Assembly: GCA_021155045.1 (NCBI GenBank) | Contig: JAJNQB010000019.1 | Coordinates: 248,001 to 312,000 of the forward strand | Reading direction: 5' to 3' | DNA length: 64,000 nt | Source: Arcticibacter sp. | GTDB lineage: Bacteria > Bacteroidota > Bacteroidia > 2-12-FULL-35-15 | Made by a program: the position numbers and the translations under genes | The notes under the pieces: generated by a model | Told to the model about the DNA's origin: nothing | Seen by the model: only the letters and a program-made list of their open reading frames with translations | The model's database searches: none | Part shown: positions 59,921 through 64,000 of the stretch, in pieces | Layout: every line of letters begins with the position of its first letter | Position numbering within the stretch: the first letter of the stretch is position 1

Positions 59921-60385
59921 ATGATTACAGTAGAAAAGATAAAACAGTTGGTTGAAGAAAAAATTGCTGAAACACCCAATTTTATTGTTGATATAACAGT
60001 AAAACAAGGCAACAAAATAACTATTTTAATGGATAGTGATAAGGGAATTGTGGTTGCCGATTGTGTGGCTGTTAGCCGACATGTTGAAGCAAATTTAAAT
60101 CGTGATGCTGAAGATTTTTCAATAGAAGTATCATCGCCCGGGCTCGATTATCCTTTTAAAACAAAACGCCAATATCAAAAAAACATTGGCAGAGAAGTAA
60201 GTTCATTAACAAAAGAAGGGCAAAAAGTAATTGGTAAATTATTAACTGTTACAGATGATGCCGTTGTTATTGAAACAAAAACAAAAGAAAAAGTACCAGG
60301 AAAAAAAACAAAACAATTAATAATAAATAACATTAACCTAACTTTTAATCAAATAAAAGAAACTAAAGTTGTGTTAGCATTTTAA
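59921..60385 (+). CDS. rimP: Ribosome maturation factor RimP
   Basis: This 154-residue small-subunit assembly factor has the typical segments DCVAVSRHVEANLNRDAEDF and SIEVSSPGLDYPFKTKRQYQ, with NIGREVSS in the C-terminal SH3-like domain. It is the first gene of the conserved rimP-nusA-infB order, with nusA 21 bp downstream. Confidence 0.95.
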   Translation: MITVEKIKQLVEEKIAETPNFIVDITVKQGNKITILMDSDKGIVVADCVAVSRHVEANLNRDAEDFSIEVSSPGLDYPFKTKRQYQKNIGREVSSLTKEGQKVIGKLLTVTDDAVVIETKTKEKVPGKKTKQLIINNINLTFNQIKETKVVLAF

Positions 60386-60406
60386 AAACCATAAAAATTA
60401 AAAACC

Positions 60407-61663
60407 ATGGAAAGCATTAATTTAATTGAATCATTCTCAGAATTCAAAGAAATTAAAAACATTGACCGTCCAACGTTAATGAGTATTATTGAGGATGTAT
60501 TTAAAAGCATGTTGCTTAAAAAATACGGACCCGAATCAGAAGAAAATTTTGACATTATCATGAACCCCGACCGAGGAGAGATTGAGATATGGCATAACCG
60601 CGAAATTGTGGACGATGAGTTTGCCGAAGATAGCTTTGATTTTGATCCAGGTAAACATATTAGTTTGTCAGATGCTCGTAAAGTGGAAGCGGATTTAGAA
60701 ATAGGAGAAGAATTAGTAACTCCTGTTAAATTAGATGATTTTGGAAGACGTGCAGTATTAGCTGTTCGCCAAAATTTAGTTTCTAAAATTTTAGAACGTG
60801 AAAAAGATGGTGTTTATAAAAAATACAAGGAAAAAGTAGGGGATATTATTACAGGTGAAGTTTATCAAATCTGGAAAAAAGAATTATTGATTTTAGATGA
60901 AGATGGTAACGAATTGATTTTGCCAAAGTCAGAACAAATTCCAACTGATTTTTATAAAAAGGGCGATACATTACGTGCTGTTGTTAGAAGAGTTGAAATG
61001 AAAAACAATTCACCCATTATTGTACTTTCCCGTACTGCTCCTGAATTTTTAGCTCGTTTATTTGAACAAGAAGTTCCAGAAGTATTCGATGGTTTAATTA
61101 CTATTAAAAATATTGTTCGCGAACCAGGTGAAAGAGCTAAAGTGGCTGTTGAGTCCTATGACGATAGAATTGACCCTGTTGGCGCTTGTGTTGGAATGAA
61201 AGGTTCTCGTATTCACGGAATTGTTCGTGAGTTGAGAAATGAAAATATTGATGTTATTAATTACACAAGTAATGCTCAATTATTTATTACACGTGCATTA
61301 AGTCCAGCAAAAATTACATCAGTTAAATTGGATGATGAAAATAAACGAGCGGAAGTTTATTTAAAACCAGACCAAGTATCATTAGCCATCGGTAAAGGAG
61401 GACACAACATTAAACTTGCTGGAAAACTAACAGGTTACGAAATAGATGTTTATCGCGATACAGATGTGGATGTGGAAGATGTGGATTTAGAAGAATTTGC
61501 AGATGAAATTGAAAGTTGGATAATTGATGAGTTTAAAGCAATTGGTTGCGATACAGCTAAATCTGTTTTAGAATTATCAGATGAAGAGCTTTTAAAACGC
61601 ACTGATTTAGAAGAAGAAACGATCAAAGATGTAAAACAAATTTTACAATCAGAATTTGAATAA
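60407..61663 (+). CDS. nusA: Transcription termination/antitermination factor NusA
   Basis: This 418-residue RNA polymerase-binding factor has an N-terminal domain (MESINLIESFSEFKEIKNID), an S1 domain (GDIITGEVYQIWKKELLILD), two KH domains (DPVGACVGMKGSRIHGIVRE; VSLAIGKGGHNIKLAGKLTG), and a short acidic C-terminus with a helix-hairpin repeat (AKSVLELSDEELLKRTDLEE). NusA can act back on terminator hairpins, including the one in this operon's leader. The gap to infB is 67 bp. Confidence 0.96.
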   Translation: MESINLIESFSEFKEIKNIDRPTLMSIIEDVFKSMLLKKYGPESEENFDIIMNPDRGEIEIWHNREIVDDEFAEDSFDFDPGKHISLSDARKVEADLEIGEELVTPVKLDDFGRRAVLAVRQNLVSKILEREKDGVYKKYKEKVGDIITGEVYQIWKKELLILDEDGNELILPKSEQIPTDFYKKGDTLRAVVRRVEMKNNSPIIVLSRTAPEFLARLFEQEVPEVFDGLITIKNIVREPGERAKVAVESYDDRIDPVGACVGMKGSRIHGIVRELRNENIDVINYTSNAQLFITRALSPAKITSVKLDDENKRAEVYLKPDQVSLAIGKGGHNIKLAGKLTGYEIDVYRDTDVDVEDVDLEEFADEIESWIIDEFKAIGCDTAKSVLELSDEELLKRTDLEEETIKDVKQILQSEFE

Positions 61664-61730
61664 AAAATAGTATGTTGAAATGTGAATATTGTAAATCATC
61701 AATAAACTATTTTGATTTTAATAATTAAAT

Positions 61731-64000
61731 ATGTCAGAAAACAAAATATTACGATTAAGTAAAGTAGCAAAGGAGCTGAATGTAAGTACTTCTACGATTA
61801 CCGATTTTTTAAAAACCAAAGGGACAGTTGTTAATAACAGCCCTATGGAAAAAATCAGTGATGAAGCTTATGGCTTGCTTTTAAGAGAGTTTCAATCTGA
61901 AAAAGCAGCAAAAGAAGAAGCCGTAAAAAAAGCCAATGTTACGCGTGAGAAGAAAGAAAGTATTTCTATGGAAGAGGATGGTCTTAAAAAAGAACAACCT
62001 AAAGAAAAAGAAGAACAAGAAATAATTATTAAAAATGTTCAACCGGTTGAAAAAACGCAAAAGCCAGAAAACTCAACAACTTCTAAATCTAAAAAAACGG
62101 AGGACGAAGATGTAATCAAAGCAAAGGCAGAATCGGATGTGAAGTTCAAAGTGGTTGATAAAATAGATTTAACGTCAATCAACTCAAAAACAAAACCTGA
62201 CAAAAAAACAAAAGCTAAGAAAGAAGAAGAGGCAAAAGCTAAAATAACGAAAGGGAAATCTAAAAAAACTAAAACAGAAGAAGTTAAAGAAATTGTTGTT
62301 GAAGAAAAAGTTGTAGAAGTACCAACGATTATAGAAGATACAACGCCTAAAGAAGAGTTTTACGAAACAAAAATTGAGAAGCTAGAAGGTCCCAAAATTA
62401 TGGGTAAAATCGAATTACCTGTTAAAGAGGAACGTAAAAAACCAGTCGCTTCTTCTAATGATAACTCAAAAGACACAAAGAAAAAACGTAAACGTATTAA
62501 GAAAAGTTTTGGTGGCAATGTAATAGGTGATAGTTGGAACAAAGAAGGAGGAACAGCCAAACCAACAACAGTGCCTGGGGATAAGCCTAGATTTACACCT
62601 GGGGGAGGAAAAGGGAAGTTTCAAAAACACCCAAAAGTTGAACTTACTCCTGACCAAATTCAACAGCAAGTTAAAGAAACACTTGCCCGTTTAAGTGGAG
62701 CAGGAAAATCAAAAGCTTCAAAACACCGTAGATCAAAGCGTGATTTGGTGAGTGAGCGTATTCAAGAAGAAGCAGAACAACAAGAAGTAGAAAAAAAGAC
62801 AATTAAAGTTACAGAATTTGTATCGGCTAATCAGTTGGCACAAATGATGAATGTTCCTGTAAACGAAATTATTTCTACTTGTATGAGTTTAGGAATGTTT
62901 GTTTCTATTAACCAACGATTAGATGCTGAAACTATTGCTATTGTTGCCGAAGAATTCGGTTACAAACTAGAATTTGTAAGTGTTGAAGTACAAGAAGCAA
63001 TCAGAGAAGAAGAAGATAAGCCAGAAGATTTGCTTCCTCGTCCGCCTATTGTAACCGTTATGGGTCACGTAGATCATGGTAAAACATCTTTATTGGACTA
63101 TATCCGTAAAGCAAATGTTATTGCTGGTGAGGCAGGAGGTATTACTCAGCATATTGGTGCATACAGCGTAACATTAGAAAATGGAAAACACATTACTTTC
63201 CTTGATACTCCAGGACACGAAGCGTTTACTGCTATGCGCGCTCGCGGTGCTCAAGTAACAGATATTGCAATTATTGTAGTAGCTGCCGATGATAGTGTAA
63301 TGCCTCAAACGATAGAGGCAATCAACCATGCGCAAGCTGCTGGTGTTCCATTGGTTATTGCAATTAATAAAATAGATAAGCCAGGAGCTAATCCAGATAA
63401 AATTCGTGAAGCATTAGCTAACATGAATATATTGGTTGAAGAATGGGGAGGTAAATTCCAATGTCAAGAAATATCTGCTAAGATGGGTAAGAATATTGAT
63501 GTGTTATTGGAAAAAGTTTTATTAGAAGCTGAATTACTTGACTTAAAAGCAAATCCAAATAAAAATGCTTCCGGTACTGTTATAGAGTCAGAGTTAGATA
63601 AAGGAAGAGGTTATGTAAGTACAATACTTGTGGAAGCAGGAACATTAAGAGTTGGAGATATTTTATTAGCAGGCTGTTATAGTGGTAAAGTAAAAGCTTT
63701 ACATAACGAACGTGGACAGGTGGTTGATGAAGTAGGACCAGCAACCCCGGTATCATTGCTTGGTTTAAGTGGAGCGCCACAATCGGGAGATAAATTCCAT
63801 GTGATGCAAGATGAGCGTGAAGCAAGAGAGATTGCATCAAAACGTTTACAATTGCAACGTGAACAAGGAATACGTACACAAAAACATATTACTCTTGATG
63901 AAATCGGAAGACGATTAGCAATTGGAGATTTCAAAGAATTAAATGTAATTGTAAAAGGTGATGTGGATGGTTCTGTGGAAGCATTATCGGATTCATTACA
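61731..64000 (+). CDS. infB: Translation initiation factor IF-2, partial (3' end cut by window)
   Basis: This GTPase loads initiator tRNA onto the 30S subunit. The frame is open from the ATG at 61731 to the window end (756 complete codons), so the C-terminus is missing. The N-terminal IF2_N motif is LRLSKVAKELNVSTSTITDF. A long lysine/glutamate-rich linker (about residues 60-330) contains FGGNVIGDSWNKEGG. The G domain has GHVDHGKT at 445-452, DTPGHEAF and NKIDKPGANPD, then domain II (GTVIESELDKGRGYVSTILV). The order rimP-nusA-infB is conserved. Confidence 0.96.
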   Translation, partial: MSENKILRLSKVAKELNVSTSTITDFLKTKGTVVNNSPMEKISDEAYGLLLREFQSEKAAKEEAVKKANVTREKKESISMEEDGLKKEQPKEKEEQEIIIKNVQPVEKTQKPENSTTSKSKKTEDEDVIKAKAESDVKFKVVDKIDLTSINSKTKPDKKTKAKKEEEAKAKITKGKSKKTKTEEVKEIVVEEKVVEVPTIIEDTTPKEEFYETKIEKLEGPKIMGKIELPVKEERKKPVASSNDNSKDTKKKRKRIKKSFGGNVIGDSWNKEGGTAKPTTVPGDKPRFTPGGGKGKFQKHPKVELTPDQIQQQVKETLARLSGAGKSKASKHRRSKRDLVSERIQEEAEQQEVEKKTIKVTEFVSANQLAQMMNVPVNEIISTCMSLGMFVSINQRLDAETIAIVAEEFGYKLEFVSVEVQEAIREEEDKPEDLLPRPPIVTVMGHVDHGKTSLLDYIRKANVIAGEAGGITQHIGAYSVTLENGKHITFLDTPGHEAFTAMRARGAQVTDIAIIVVAADDSVMPQTIEAINHAQAAGVPLVIAINKIDKPGANPDKIREALANMNILVEEWGGKFQCQEISAKMGKNIDVLLEKVLLEAELLDLKANPNKNASGTVIESELDKGRGYVSTILVEAGTLRVGDILLAGCYSGKVKALHNERGQVVDEVGPATPVSLLGLSGAPQSGDKFHVMQDEREAREIASKRLQLQREQGIRTQKHITLDEIGRRLAIGDFKELNVIVKGDVDGSVEALSDSL

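Overview
The window comes from an AT-rich member of the Bacteroidota, most likely a Flavobacteriales-like organism. The evidence is a type IX secretion cluster (porV, porU, gldJ and a PorP/SprF family gene), a protease with a type IX C-terminal sorting signal, Bacteroidota-only families (HYC_CC_PP, DUF2851, DUF3467), and promoters of the TTTG-N19-TAnnTTTG type. There are no rRNA genes, CRISPR arrays, complete insertion sequences or prophages.

Layout. Positions 1-7990 hold a minus-strand heavy-metal efflux operon: ArsR-type repressor, a CusA-type RND pump split into two cistrons at a TAATG, a TolC-like channel and two tandem CusB-like lipoprotein adaptors. A cysteine-containing HYC_CC_PP gene follows. 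Positions 8000-10150 look like an accessory patch, with a beheaded XRE regulator, a tightly coupled three-gene cassette of unknown function and a small membrane protein. Positions 10200-16220 carry a trans-sulfuration enzyme, an SDR, a secreted M43-type metalloprotease, a histidine kinase and ispF. Positions 16269-24249 are the type IX secretion block, with porU-porV reading left and porP-gldJ reading right. Positions 24300-28000 carry a predicted barrel protein, Mrp, a NifU-like protein and an SGNH-like lipoprotein lacking its catalytic residues.

Positions 28171-42770 are the core transcription/translation superoperon on the minus strand: tRNA-Thr(TGT), tRNA-Tyr, tRNA-Gly, tRNA-Thr(GGT), tuf, tRNA-Trp, secE, nusG, rplK, rplA, rplJ, rplL, rpoB, rpoC, then a DUF3467 gene. 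It starts at a near-perfect promoter at 42739-42769. Several of its gaps hold hairpins or degenerate repeat-like DNA. Upstream lie rpsU, xerC and hpf. Positions 44556-49318 hold an acyl-CoA dehydrogenase, DUF2851, PspC, a TrkA-type potassium channel and an RmlD-like reductase.

Positions 49516-59304 form a probable seven-gene export operon: TetR regulator, TolC, adaptor and RND pump, then an adaptor, permease and ATPase of MacAB/Lol type. It starts at a promoter embedded in a palindrome. The window closes with rimP-nusA-infB (infB cut by the window end), preceded by a strong promoter and a terminator-like leader hairpin.

Most coding content is conventional. The points most worth a second look are the split CusA, the three-gene unknown cassette with its truncated XRE neighbour, the promoter/operator palindrome of the tetR operon, the rimP leader hairpin, the pseudoenzyme SGNH protein, a possible frameshifted lipoprotein at 27993-28797, and the repeat-derived hairpins in the rpo/ribosomal operon.
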